17,666 nucleotides of DNA from OLB6 sp964525565 (GTDB lineage Bacteria > Bacteroidota > Ignavibacteria > Kapaibacteriales > Kapaibacteriaceae), in assembly GCA_964525565.1 (NCBI GenBank), contig CAZGHI010000048.1, positions 1 to 17,666 of the forward strand, given 5' to 3'. A program made the translations under genes and the position numbers. Below the pieces are notes generated by a model that worked only from the letters and a program-made list of their open reading frames with translations, searched no databases and was not told where the DNA came from. This document shows, piece after piece, positions 7,636 through 15,228 of this stretch (positions are counted from its first letter, which is position 1; every line of letters starts with the position of its first letter).

Positions 7636-7716
7636 CTAGCCATTCCATTGTTAGCTGTACAATCTTGATAGAATACGGGGAAATCCGTACATGCATCGTA
7701 AAGCAATGGCGGCTAG
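7636..7716. repeat. Imperfect inverted repeat, possible structured RNA
   Basis: CTAGCC (7636-7641) pairs with GGCTAG (7711-7716), and CCATTG (7645-7650) pairs with CAATGG (7704-7709), separated by a small internal loop (ATT against C). Inside the repeat there are two mutually exclusive stems: TGTAC (7656-7660) with GTACA (7687-7691), or TACGG (7674-7678) with CCGTA (7685-7689). No T-run follows, so it is not an ordinary terminator. Confidence 0.4.
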
Positions 7717-7882
7717 CGTTGCTCTACACTCATACCGATTTCTTTCGGAGCTTAGACCGTGTCAGCTACTTCTTGTGTGCAACGTAGTTCATTGCTCCAC
7801 CTTTTCTTGAGTGGTCAGATGCACCCGAAACCACTGATCGTAGGTGAAAAATGTGACTTGCTGAAAAAGTTTTGGTAAGTAC

Positions 7883-7912
7883 TTGCATTTTATGTTTATT
7901 TTTTTTTTTTTG
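7883..7912 (+). promoter_or_regulatory. Candidate promoter containing a 13-T tract
   Basis: TTGCA at 7883-7887, a 17-base spacer, then TTTTTTTG at 7905-7912, which fits only the TTTG half of TAnnTTTG. The homopolymer (7899-7911) makes up most of the spacer end and the -7 region. It lies about 67 bases before the ATG at 7979. Weak match; proposed because of its position. Confidence 0.3.
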
Positions 7913-7978
7913 AAGGAGCACGCTCAAACGCGTCCACCGAAATGCTTAGCGATGTTACTCAGCGAAGGGGTGAACCGT

Positions 7979-9040
7979 ATGAAACATCAATTCCTTTGTT
8001 TGCAGCTTCTCATTGCGTTGTTTGTTGTTGGATTGAGTCTGCACGTCTCGGCACAATGCGATTCACTAGCACAAGCCGTAGAGGATACGAGCGGTTACAT
8101 CATGGCCCCTATGCTTACCGACTCAACCATTGATTCATCAGCCGCACTGCCACTGAATGCATTGGTACCTCGCTACAGCTTCGACTACGGTGGTGACTCC
8201 GTGCACGTGAAATTGGATTTTTCTGAGTTTCTTCTGAACCGAAAAAAACTGTATCTCGATTACTGGTGCAGAGATCGGGTTGTGACTATAAATCCAGTAA
8301 CCAACGAGCCAACATGGGAATGGTCGGATAGCGTTCTCCGCGCACGAAGCCGAACCCGCGTTTTTGATGTCGTTGCAGGTGATACCATCCAGTTCTTTCG
8401 CTTCGTGTATTGGGCAGATAGGCTACTCGATCAGATTACGTACGTGCGCTACATAAATCCGTCGCCGCTATCGTATTCGATCCGTCTCCATGAGGCATCA
8501 AACGGAAACCCTATTTTGCTTTTGGATACGATGTACTTTGCGCCAACAACAGTTAGCAAACGGCCGTGCATTTTTTCATGGTTTCCACTCACTAGTCGCG
8601 TTCGCACTATTGTACCAAGTGCGATTATGGACACAACAGAAGTGTATGTTTCGGTTCAGCTTTTCACGCAGCCAAACAACCCATTCCCAATTGTTAGGTC
8701 CGACAAGCTGGATATTGGCATGTCGCCTCAGATATTGTCGAACATACAGTGGATGGCGTACAGCGATAGTGTGCAAGCAAACTTGGATTGTACTGGCGCT
8801 CCCGACTGTGATGTCTCTGCCTATGACTTGTCGAATCCTCCCCGAATTCAGGTTACATTAACAACACCCTCTGCATTAACAAGCATCTCTATTGTAACGA
8901 TTCACGGCATCGAGGTGTGGTCGGGTGCACTTCCGTTAGCATCAAATCCATACCACATGAACATTTCTCCCGGTTTGTACATTGTTGTTGGAAAAGAAAA
9001 CGGGATTGTTCAATGTACGCGAAAGGTGTATGTGCCATGA
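7979..9040 (+). CDS. Secreted protein with T9SS-like C-terminal sorting domain
   Basis: A 353-residue exported protein of unknown role. The start at ATG 7979 gives a clean signal peptide: MKHQ, a hydrophobic stretch FLCLQLLIALFVVGLSL, then HVSAQ with likely cleavage after VSA. The longer frame upstream would bury this signal. The body (about 27-290) is rich in beta-prone and aromatic residues with no motif I recognise. The last 60 residues (VTLTTPSALTSISIVTIHG, IEVWSG, then ISPGLYIVVGKENG and RKVYVP) match the shape of the Por secretion-tail: beta strands, 'hG.ev', 'ls.GlY.v', ending 'kv.v'. This predicts export to the periplasm by Sec and then across the outer membrane by T9SS. Its stop overlaps the start of the next gene by four bases (ATGA). 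Confidence 0.75.
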   Translation: MKHQFLCLQLLIALFVVGLSLHVSAQCDSLAQAVEDTSGYIMAPMLTDSTIDSSAALPLNALVPRYSFDYGGDSVHVKLDFSEFLLNRKKLYLDYWCRDRVVTINPVTNEPTWEWSDSVLRARSRTRVFDVVAGDTIQFFRFVYWADRLLDQITYVRYINPSPLSYSIRLHEASNGNPILLLDTMYFAPTTVSKRPCIFSWFPLTSRVRTIVPSAIMDTTEVYVSVQLFTQPNNPFPIVRSDKLDIGMSPQILSNIQWMAYSDSVQANLDCTGAPDCDVSAYDLSNPPRIQVTLTTPSALTSISIVTIHGIEVWSGALPLASNPYHMNISPGLYIVVGKENGIVQCTRKVYVP

Positions 9041-9402
9041 AGCCGATGGATCGCTACTCAATACACACTCATCAGTTTACTTGCCGCAGGTTAGCAGTTA
9101 TCGCTACTGTTCTCCTGATTCTAGGCCCATCTTCTGCGTTTTCGTGGTTTAAGGGTGGAGGTTCTACGCCTGGACCATTTGACGTCTGTGAAGGCCCAAA
9201 TCCTGGTCCAATGTATTGTTCATGCTGGACGATTACCGGCCCAATCGGACCGGTGTTCCGCTGGTGTGCATCACATTCAGGTATTGTCGGATGTACAGTA
9301 CGTGGAGACTGTACCGGAGGAGGATCCGGAGGTGGTCCACCAGCTCCACCCGATTTTCCGAGAATCGGGATATACTCGAACTCCGACCTTTGGGGAAACT
9401 AG
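9037..9402 (+). CDS. Small secreted Cys/Gly/Pro-rich protein
   Basis: A 121-residue predicted secreted protein with no recognised family. The start ATG 9037 overlaps the previous stop (ATGA); reading further upstream would only run into the preceding gene. Residues about 19-37 form a signal peptide core (LAVIATVLLILGPSSAFS). The mature part has six cysteines in about 45 residues (VCEG, YCSC, WCAS, GCTV, DCTG), with many Gly and Pro, then a glycine/proline linker (GGGSGGGPPAPP) and a short tail ending NSDLWGN. The even cysteine count suggests disulphide bonds, although binding a cofactor or metal is also possible. It lacks a T9SS-like tail. Coupling to the upstream secreted protein suggests they act together. 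A terminator follows at 9419. Confidence 0.7.
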   Translation: MKPMDRYSIHTHQFTCRRLAVIATVLLILGPSSAFSWFKGGGSTPGPFDVCEGPNPGPMYCSCWTITGPIGPVFRWCASHSGIVGCTVRGDCTGGGSGGGPPAPPDFPRIGIYSNSDLWGN

Positions 9403-9418
9403 TCACACACAAAAAGAA

Positions 9419-9446
9419 AACGCCCGTTGGCAACGGGCGTTTTTTA
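9419..9446. terminator. Bidirectional rho-independent terminator
   Basis: Perfect 10-base stem AACGCCCGTT / AACGGGCGTT (9419-9428 and 9432-9441) with loop GGC. It is followed by a T run on the plus strand, and preceded by AAAAAGAAAA, which is a T-rich tail on the minus strand. It ends the small secreted-protein operon from the left and the two tRNA genes from the right. Confidence 0.9.
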
Positions 9447-9456
9447 TATCGGGATG

Positions 9457-9531
9457 CGGGACCGACGGGACTCGAACCCGCGACCTCCGCCGTGACAGGG
9501 CGGCGCTCTAACCAAACTGAGCTACAATCCC
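9457..9531 (-). tRNA. tRNA-Asp (GTC)
   Basis: 75 nt read on the minus strand. The acceptor stem is GGGATTG with CGGTCCC (two G-U pairs), the anticodon stem is CCGCC/GGCGG with loop CTGTCAC giving anticodon GTC, and the T loop is TTCGAGT. The discriminator base is G, as expected for tRNA-Asp. CCA is not encoded (the next bases are CAT). It lies 42 bases downstream of tRNA-Ala and 10 bases before the terminator. Confidence 0.95.
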
Positions 9532-9573
9532 CTTCAGCAGAGCCAGCCAGCCTTTTGAGAGAGCTTGCCAGCG

Positions 9574-9646
<73 letters not shown>

Positions 9647-9665
9647 GTTCGCAATGAACGAGTCA

Positions 9666-9696
9666 CAAATATAACGAGAATGTAAATACTTGAAAA
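9666..9696 (-). promoter_or_regulatory. Promoter of the tRNA-Ala/tRNA-Asp operon
   Basis: On the minus strand: TTTTC (9696-9692), an 18-base spacer, then TATATTTG (9673-9666), an exact match to TAnnTTTG. It ends 19 bases before the tRNA-Ala 5' end, a sensible distance for a short leader. The box and spacing resemble the candidate promoter before nuoF. Confidence 0.6.
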
Positions 9697-9711
9697 CGAA
9701 AAGTAGATGGA

Positions 9712-9743
9712 TTCTATCAGCCCCCTTCCATTCTATGATAGAA
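9712..9743 (-). repeat. Inverted repeat at the end of the ABC transporter gene
   Basis: TTCTATCA (9712-9719) is the inverse complement of TGATAGAA (9736-9743), with a 16-base loop, straddling the stop codon of the exporter. The stem is AT-rich and no clean U-tract follows, so any role as a terminator is weak. Confidence 0.3.
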
Positions 9744-11508
9744 ACTGTAGATCACACCAGGTGCGATATCTTCCATTGTTTAACTGGAGTAACGATTTGT
9801 GATTACCGTGTTCAACAATGGCGCCGCGTTCAAAAACGTAGATTGAATCGCATGTTCTCACCGTGCTAAGCCGGTGGGCGATAATGATGGTTGTTCTGTT
9901 CCTCATCAGGCGCTCCAGCGCCTGTTGAATGAGTAGTTCGCTTTCAATATCGAGCGAACTTGTGGCTTCGTCGAGAATAAGAATAGGTGGGTCTTTAAGA
10001 ATGGCACGGGCGATGGCAATTCTCTGTCTCTGGCCACCACTAAGCTTCATGCCACGTTCGCCCACCACAGTCTGTAAACCGTCGGGCAGTTGATCAACAA
10101 AGTCAATGGCGTTAGCAAGATGGAGTGCGTCACGAACCTCAGCCGCCGATGCCGATAATCGTCCATACCGAACATTATCCTCCACGGTTCCTCCGAACAG
10201 AACGATGTCTTGTGGAACAACTCCAACCGAGGAACGAAGTTCCGCAAGTGAGTATTCTGATGCATTACGTCCATTGTACCGAATCGTTCCCGATGTAGGT
10301 TGATATAGTTGTTGAATGAGCGATGCCGCCGTGCTTTTTCCGGCTCCGCTGGCACCTACGAACGCAACTCTCTCGCCTTCGGAAAGAGACAGCGAAACGT
10401 TGTTTAGGATGGGAACATGTGAGTTGACTGCATACTGAAAGCTTACGTTCACGAATTCTAGTGCAGGGGGCCTGGGAAGGGGTGTTGTATCGTGGGTCTG
10501 CGCTTGCGGCGTTACCATGAATGATTCACCCACATTCTGCGTTGTCAACGGTGTCATCTGCTGTTCTATAGGTTCCGTTAACAGCTCTTGGATACGAACA
10601 CCGGCACCTGCCGTTTTTTGCAGTTGTCCTGTGAGATCTGCAAAACTCCCCAGCGCACCACCTACGAACATGGCGTACATCAGAAAAGACAAAAGTTCGC
10701 CAATAGTTACGGAGTGTTCTGCAACCAGATTCGCTCCGTAGAGAATCACACCGGCTATTCCACCGAAGATCACAAAAACAATAAACGTTACAAATAACGC
10801 CCTGAGTTTTGCACCTGTAATCGCTAGTTGAACATTTTTTTCCAATGCCGCACGGTACCGGTCAGATTCATAGTCTTCACGGACAAAAGATTTCACTGCG
10901 GTGATACTTTGTAGTGTTTCATCAACAATGGTAGATGCACTGGCAAGTGCATCCTGCGTTGCGGTACTAACCTTACGAATTTTCCGTCCGATAACAACAG
11001 CGATTGCTACGATAGCCGGGGTACCAATCAGAATCGGCAGGGTTAACGGCAGCGATGTAGTAACAATTATTACTATTGAACCAACAAGGAATACGGCTTG
11101 ACGTATGAGTTGCAAAACAGAGAAGCCAAAGGTTTCCTGAATAAGCGAAACATCGCTGGACAAGCGTGATGCCAGTTCGCCGACTCGATGCCGAAAAACT
11201 ACCTGCATCGGCAGTCGAATGATGTGATTGAACAGATCGGCTCGGAGTGTTGCGATCACGTTTTCCGTAATGCTGGCTAACGTAATACTAACAACGTAAC
11301 CGATCACTGCCTGTACAATCAGTAATCCGATAAACCAGCCCGCGAGATTGAGCAGTGTAGTTCCTGAACCATCGCTAATGATGGAGTCCACTAAATCGCC
11401 CGTAAGCCTTGGAAAGACAAGGCTAATGCTGCTCCCGGGAATCATAAACAAAACAGCCAATATTGCCTTCACGGCATATCGCTGATAATACGATAGGATA
11501 AATCTCAT
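9733..11508 (-). CDS. ABC transporter, ATP-binding/permease protein (ABCB/MsbA-like exporter)
   Basis: A 591-residue half-transporter: an N-terminal membrane domain of about six helices (residues about 15-310), then a linker and a C-terminal ATPase. Visible motifs are Walker A GASGAGKST, Q-loop VVPQDIVLF, signature LSGGQRQRIAIARAI, Walker B ILILDEATSSLD and H-loop AHRLSTV. This is the family of lipid, peptide or drug exporters that work as dimers; the substrate cannot be told. The start ATG at 11508 gives MRFILSYYQRY, a normal N-terminus and length, but the frame stays open into the N run 15 bases upstream, so an earlier start is possible. It is the last gene of a minus-strand operon after the SDR and the S8 protease. 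The linker (PIEQQMTPLTTQNVGES, then PQAQTHDTTPLPRPP) between the two domains is longer than usual and polar. Confidence 0.9.
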   Translation of the reverse strand: MRFILSYYQRYAVKAILAVLFMIPGSSISLVFPRLTGDLVDSIISDGSGTTLLNLAGWFIGLLIVQAVIGYVVSITLASITENVIATLRADLFNHIIRLPMQVVFRHRVGELASRLSSDVSLIQETFGFSVLQLIRQAVFLVGSIVIIVTTSLPLTLPILIGTPAIVAIAVVIGRKIRKVSTATQDALASASTIVDETLQSITAVKSFVREDYESDRYRAALEKNVQLAITGAKLRALFVTFIVFVIFGGIAGVILYGANLVAEHSVTIGELLSFLMYAMFVGGALGSFADLTGQLQKTAGAGVRIQELLTEPIEQQMTPLTTQNVGESFMVTPQAQTHDTTPLPRPPALEFVNVSFQYAVNSHVPILNNVSLSLSEGERVAFVGASGAGKSTAASLIQQLYQPTSGTIRYNGRNASEYSLAELRSSVGVVPQDIVLFGGTVEDNVRYGRLSASAAEVRDALHLANAIDFVDQLPDGLQTVVGERGMKLSGGQRQRIAIARAILKDPPILILDEATSSLDIESELLIQQALERLMRNRTTIIIAHRLSTVRTCDSIYVFERGAIVEHGNHKSLLQLNNGRYRTWCDLQFLS

Positions 11509-11523
11509 TGGGTTATACAGGAA

Positions 11524-11533
11524 NNNNNNNNNN
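11524..11533. other. Assembly gap (N run)
   Basis: Ten unresolved bases between the SDR and the exporter gene. The SDR stop codon must lie in it. The continuous frame through the gap is an accident of the nominal length. Confidence 0.99.
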
Positions 11534-12153
11534 TCCCCGAACACAGGGATCGTAGCTCCGTTTATTGCACATGTGGGTTCAAGCAAGTGAACAATGGTTC
11601 GTGCTACGCTAACCGGATGCACCCATGAGGCAATGTCATCTGCCGAGCCCCATGCCACGTTTGATGGTGTTCGAAGAATACTCGGTAGAATAACATTCGC
11701 TCGAATGTTGTGCGCCCGCCCCTCTTCTGCTACTGCACGTGTAAGTCCCACAACAGCACTCTTTGCCGTCATGTATGCCGAACGATTTTTTGCAGGGTGC
11801 ACAACGTCGCGAGCACCAACGGTAACAATGCTTCCGCGACCATGTGCAATAAACAACGGCATTACCGCGCGAATAATATTGAACGCTGTTACCACGTTCA
11901 ACCGGAACATCTCGGTGACATCGTCTTCAGTTGTGTCGTGTACGGGTTTGCCGGCACGAATCCCTCCTACAAGGTGTACCAGGCCATCTAGTTCCCCCGG
12001 TAGCGATGTTATATACTCTGCGATATCTTCTGTACTTAGCAAGTCCACATCTTCGATCGAAGGTGCCAATACCGTCCACCCCTGTTCACGAATTGCCGGT
12101 TGCACATGTGCACCAAGCTCGCCATGAGCACCTGTTAACAGAATTGTTTGCAT
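11534..12153 (-). CDS. Short-chain dehydrogenase/reductase, 3' end in gap
   Basis: An NAD(P)-dependent Rossmann-fold oxidoreductase; 206 residues are visible and almost complete (it ends INGATIPVFG, the usual SDR C-terminus, at the gap). The nucleotide-binding motif is TGAHGELG (7-14), the second is LVHLVGG in place of NNAG, Asn86 is in RLNVVTA, and the active-site pair is Tyr127/Lys131 in SAYMTAKSAV. The catalytic Ser, expected 13 residues before Tyr, is Ala114 (VTVGARDVV). Dihydropteridine reductases share such an Ala, so this could be a DHPR-like enzyme; other atypical SDRs are possible. The start ATG 12153 lies three bases after the protease stop, so the two are co-translated. Substrate unknown. 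Confidence 0.85.
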
Positions 12154-12156
12154 TAT

Positions 12157-14190
12157 CTACTCAACGATTACTGGATACGATTGCATACTGTGTTTTCCTA
12201 ACACAACAACATGGTAGTGTCCGGCGTGAACGTATGGTACCTGCACACGCCAGCCTTCCGTCGATGGAACAGGATACGTTTTGTGTACGACACGTCCGGA
12301 AGATGTTTCTACGAACTGCACAACTACTGGTTGGTAGGCGAAACTAAGATTCAAGTAGTCACCCCTAGAGATGGGGTTTGGCCATACCCGATCGCCATGT
12401 CGGCTGCTCTGTGCGTAATGCATAACACTTACAACCGTACCGGGCAGACGCACGCCACATGGGATAGAATTTCCGTTTGACGGTAAGGGTGTGAACTCCG
12501 GTTTGTTAAAGGCAAATCGTGTACCGGCGTTGTTTGTTGCAACCAGTCGCGCAGGAAATGTGGAATTCGAAAGTAACGAACGTGGCACCAAGAACCCGTA
12601 CCATAACGAATCTATTTGCTCTCCCATTACTTCTACGGTGTCGGAAAAGCGCTGAATCTGTAGAAAAGCTTCAACGCGCGTAGGGGAAAAAATACTAGCG
12701 AGAACAAGCTGTGCTGTGTCAGTTCCGATAACCACAAACGGTCCTATTCCGGGTCCTACATGAGATGCTGTTATTCGCGCAGCTTTTACTGCATCCGGGA
12801 TGCCGTTTCCTCGGCTATTGTTCGCATTGCCGAAGTCAGAACACGACTCCAATACGTACTGCCGTAACTGAGCACCGGTAGCTTCAGGAAATAACTGGCT
12901 CAGAAGTGCAAACAGTCCGGCAATCTGTGGAGCTGCCATCGAAGTTCCACTCACACGTCTTAGCACTCCTGCAGGATTTTGAGTAATAACGTCTGCGCCA
13001 AGCGCAACAACATCGGGCTTAATTTTTCCGGCTGCATTAGGACCGCGCGAACTGTTGGGCCAGAGTGTAGAATCGGCGCGGTAAGCTCCTACTGTGATTG
13101 CACTGTCGGCATCGGCAGGGAGTATTAACGTGGCACTATCAGGTCCGGCATTACCTGCTGCTACAACAGTAACCATGCCCAACATCGTTGCCCTATTGAG
13201 CGCTTGCGAAGCAAACGTCGTTTTTCCGTCCAGATATTCCCATCGCGTTTGATCTTCGGTACTATCGAATGTATAGTACCCAACGGAAGCCGATAGTACC
13301 ATTGCCCCTTGTCGTTCTGCTACCTCGACTGCAGCAGTAAAAGCATCTTCTTCGATACGACGTTCATACCTCATGTCTTCCGTTTTGTACAACATATAAT
13401 GTGCTGCAGGTGCAATGCCAATCATGGTATCTTGTAACCACGAGGCTACAACGCTGAGAACCAATGATCCATGACCATCTTGATCTCCGGGTTCGCCTGC
13501 TTCATTGCTAACCACAGTATCGTTCTGTACAAAATCGAATTGTTGATATACTGAAAGGTGAGTTAGGGAACTCATGGACTGCCAACGAAATCCATTATCA
13601 ATCAGAGCAATGTTTACCGTACTGCCCAACAACCCTGACTCCAGTAAGGGCAGGGTGTTTAGTAGTGTATGAGCAGAGTACAATTCTCCAGCGCGTGGAG
13701 GTGAACAATCGTTGATTGCTGTCGCCTGAGGATATCCCACCGAACTCACCCTGCTAATGCTCTTGACGTACTTACGTGATTCAGCATAGGTATGTTGTTC
13801 GTCTGTTAACAGACATACTATGCTATTTCTCCAACGCAACTGCAGGTGCGGAACAATACCCTGATCTGCCAGATCAGCAAGGTACTCCTGAAAAATGGGC
13901 GCATCATGTTCGGAGAACAAAGGGGTAAGACCGATACGTTTTCGTCGTTCAACGGAGGCTACATCGAATTCACATTGAAGTGCATTGTACGAAGGGCTGC
14001 CCGGCGAATAATCAACATTACCTTTGTCCGTGAATGTAATGCGATACCAATGATGCTGCGCTTGAGACGTTTGATGTAGGAATACAAAGAACAGTATCAG
14101 CAACATTGTTCGTAGGGAGAGAAAAATGCGTCCCTTATGAAGAATCACTGAATATCTTCTTGAACAATTCGTCAAAACAGTCCTTTTCAT
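12157..14190 (-). CDS. Secreted subtilisin-like (S8) serine peptidase with T9SS-like sorting tail
   Basis: A 677-residue exported protease. The N-terminus has a signal-type hydrophobic stretch (MLLILFFVFLH, 29-39) ending TSQAQ. The S8 catalytic triad is visible: Asp198 in ALIDNGF, His240 in DGHGSLV and Ser417 in GTSMAAPQIAGL, with oxyanion Asn347 in AAGNAGPD. Residues about 50-190 are likely a prodomain. The C-terminal 75 residues, starting RVWPNPISRGDYL, fit the Por secretion tail (PNP motif, then beta strands ending PVIVE). This predicts release or attachment at the cell surface by T9SS. The n-region is unusually long from ATG 14190 (28 residues before the hydrophobic core); a start at Met29 (ATG near 14106) is possible but lacks basic residues. 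First gene of the minus-strand operon with the SDR and exporter. Confidence 0.92.
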   Translation of the reverse strand: MKRTVLTNCSRRYSVILHKGRIFLSLRTMLLILFFVFLHQTSQAQHHWYRITFTDKGNVDYSPGSPSYNALQCEFDVASVERRKRIGLTPLFSEHDAPIFQEYLADLADQGIVPHLQLRWRNSIVCLLTDEQHTYAESRKYVKSISRVSSVGYPQATAINDCSPPRAGELYSAHTLLNTLPLLESGLLGSTVNIALIDNGFRWQSMSSLTHLSVYQQFDFVQNDTVVSNEAGEPGDQDGHGSLVLSVVASWLQDTMIGIAPAAHYMLYKTEDMRYERRIEEDAFTAAVEVAERQGAMVLSASVGYYTFDSTEDQTRWEYLDGKTTFASQALNRATMLGMVTVVAAGNAGPDSATLILPADADSAITVGAYRADSTLWPNSSRGPNAAGKIKPDVVALGADVITQNPAGVLRRVSGTSMAAPQIAGLFALLSQLFPEATGAQLRQYVLESCSDFGNANNSRGNGIPDAVKAARITASHVGPGIGPFVVIGTDTAQLVLASIFSPTRVEAFLQIQRFSDTVEVMGEQIDSLWYGFLVPRSLLSNSTFPARLVATNNAGTRFAFNKPEFTPLPSNGNSIPCGVRLPGTVVSVMHYAQSSRHGDRVWPNPISRGDYLNLSFAYQPVVVQFVETSSGRVVHKTYPVPSTEGWRVQVPYVHAGHYHVVVLGKHSMQSYPVIVE

Positions 14191-14203
14191 CCGGGTTTGG
14201 AAC

Positions 14204-14211
14204 GATCTTTG
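14204..14211 (+). promoter_or_regulatory. Possible -7 element of ygfZ
   Basis: GATCTTTG, one mismatch from TAnnTTTG, lies three bases before the ATG at 14215. If it is used, the first transcribed base would be at or after that ATG, which would favour the in-frame ATG at 14233 as the real start. No -33 box at 18 bases is present (TTTTC at 14184-14188 is at 15). Weak. Confidence 0.25.
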
Positions 14212-14214
14212 TAT

Positions 14215-15228
14215 ATGGAACAGGCTCTTCAGATGAGCAAACGTAACACTGCAAAGTCAACCGGCTCGCACATTGCTCTGGCATGGACAGATGCAGCCGA
14301 CTGTGGAGTTGTTACCGCTACAGGTGCCGATAGAATAGACTTGCTTCATCGTTTATCAACGAACGATATGATGCGGCTGCCTGCAGGTGCAGGGAGGCAG
14401 ACGGTACTTGTAACCGATAAAGGGCGTATTATCGACGTGATAACGGTTCTCAACGATGAGTCATCATCGGTGATTATAACGTCTGCAAACAAGGCCAGTA
14501 CTGTAGCTTCGTGGTTGCATCGGTATATAATAACAGACGACGCGCGTTTTCGTGACGTAACATCATCGTGGGTCCGTTTGGATATCCTGGGAACAGAAGC
14601 AGCAGAATTTGTGAATTCAGCATTTGGTTTCTCAAATCGGTCCTGGGCATTATGCTCATGGGAAAAGACACTAAACGAAGAATACACAGTTGTTCGGGTT
14701 CCATCGGTAACAGATATCGGATTCGCTGTGCTGGGATCACCGGAAGCGATGGCAAACCTGAGGAGTGAATTACAAGCGGAATCACACATACCATATATCA
14801 ATAACGAGGACTTTGAATATCTACGCGTCATTCGAGGGCTAGGTAAAAGCGAATCCGAATGGACAGAGGCATACAACCCACTGGAAGCCGGGCTGCTCCA
14901 TTTAGTATCGTTTTCAAAAGGATGTTATATCGGTCAGGAGGTAATTGCCCGCCTCGATACATACAACAAAGTGAAACAAAAGCTTTTCGGACTTCGCGGA
15001 GCTACCATTGAACGTGGTGGTGAAGTGGAGTATGAGAGCACCATTATCGGCAAGGTANNNNNNNNNNCCAGTGTTGTACCAAGCTGTAACGAAACAGACA
15101 CGATTGCACTAGCATACATCCGAACTGACACGGCAGTCCCCGGCATGCCTGTTTTTGTTAAAGACTCGAATCATGCACGCACACAGGCTGTTGTTTGTTC
15201 ACTTCCAATAACAGAGCCATGCCAGTAG
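14215..15228 (+). CDS. ygfZ: Folate-binding protein YgfZ (GcvT-fold)
   Basis: A protein of the GcvT/YgfZ fold, about 337 residues including a 10-base gap. YgfZ binds tetrahydrofolate and supports maintenance and repair of some iron-sulphur enzymes. The family signature KGCYIGQE (235-242, with Cys237) followed by VIARLDTYNKVKQKLFGL is clear. The N-terminal half (LLHRLSTNDMMRL, then TDKGRIIDVITVL) is also typical. The frame is open from TTG 14197; ATG 14215 is preferred, with ATG 14233 (MSKR) as an alternative. The N run falls at IIGKV, where YgfZ has a short turn, and the frame resumes correctly after it. The gene overlaps the next by ten bases. It is divergent from the protease with only 24 bases between the two ATGs. 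Confidence 0.92.
   Translation: MEQALQMSKRNTAKSTGSHIALAWTDAADCGVVTATGADRIDLLHRLSTNDMMRLPAGAGRQTVLVTDKGRIIDVITVLNDESSSVIITSANKASTVASWLHRYIITDDARFRDVTSSWVRLDILGTEAAEFVNSAFGFSNRSWALCSWEKTLNEEYTVVRVPSVTDIGFAVLGSPEAMANLRSELQAESHIPYINNEDFEYLRVIRGLGKSESEWTEAYNPLEAGLLHLVSFSKGCYIGQEVIARLDTYNKVKQKLFGLRGATIERGGEVEYESTIIGKVXXXXSVVPSCNETDTIALAYIRTDTAVPGMPVFVKDSNHARTQAVVCSLPITEPCQ
15058..15067. other. Assembly gap (N run)
   Basis: Ten unresolved bases inside ygfZ. The reading frame is preserved across it. Confidence 0.99.

Larger units (their letters stand above)
7606..7978. other. Noncoding stretch with inverted repeats and a poly-T tract
   Basis: 373 bases with no convincing gene on either strand. It contains an imperfect inverted repeat at 7636-7716, a second small stem (AGTGGT 7810-7815 with ACCACT 7830-7835, loop 14), and a run of 13 T (7899-7911) in the likely promoter of the next gene. 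I see no tRNA here and no clear U-tract terminator for the upstream gene. Confidence 0.6.

Noticed and set aside
7883..7978. Upstream extension of the T9SS-tailed protein (start near the T tract)
   Set aside because: It would place 32 residues before a clear signal peptide, and part of it is homopolymer-encoded.
8917..9036. 40-residue upstream extension of the small secreted protein
   Set aside because: It overlaps the coding sequence of the preceding gene and would hide the signal peptide.
11594..12127. 177-residue plus-strand ORF
   Set aside because: It is the complementary shadow of the SDR gene; low-complexity Ser/Thr/Arg composition and no motif.
9733..12153. One 806-residue SDR-ABC exporter fusion
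   Set aside because: The join passes only through ten N. The SDR ends normally and the exporter has its own ATG, so these are two genes.
14197..14214. TTG 14197 as the ygfZ start
   Set aside because: An in-frame ATG follows six codons later, and the region resembles a promoter element.
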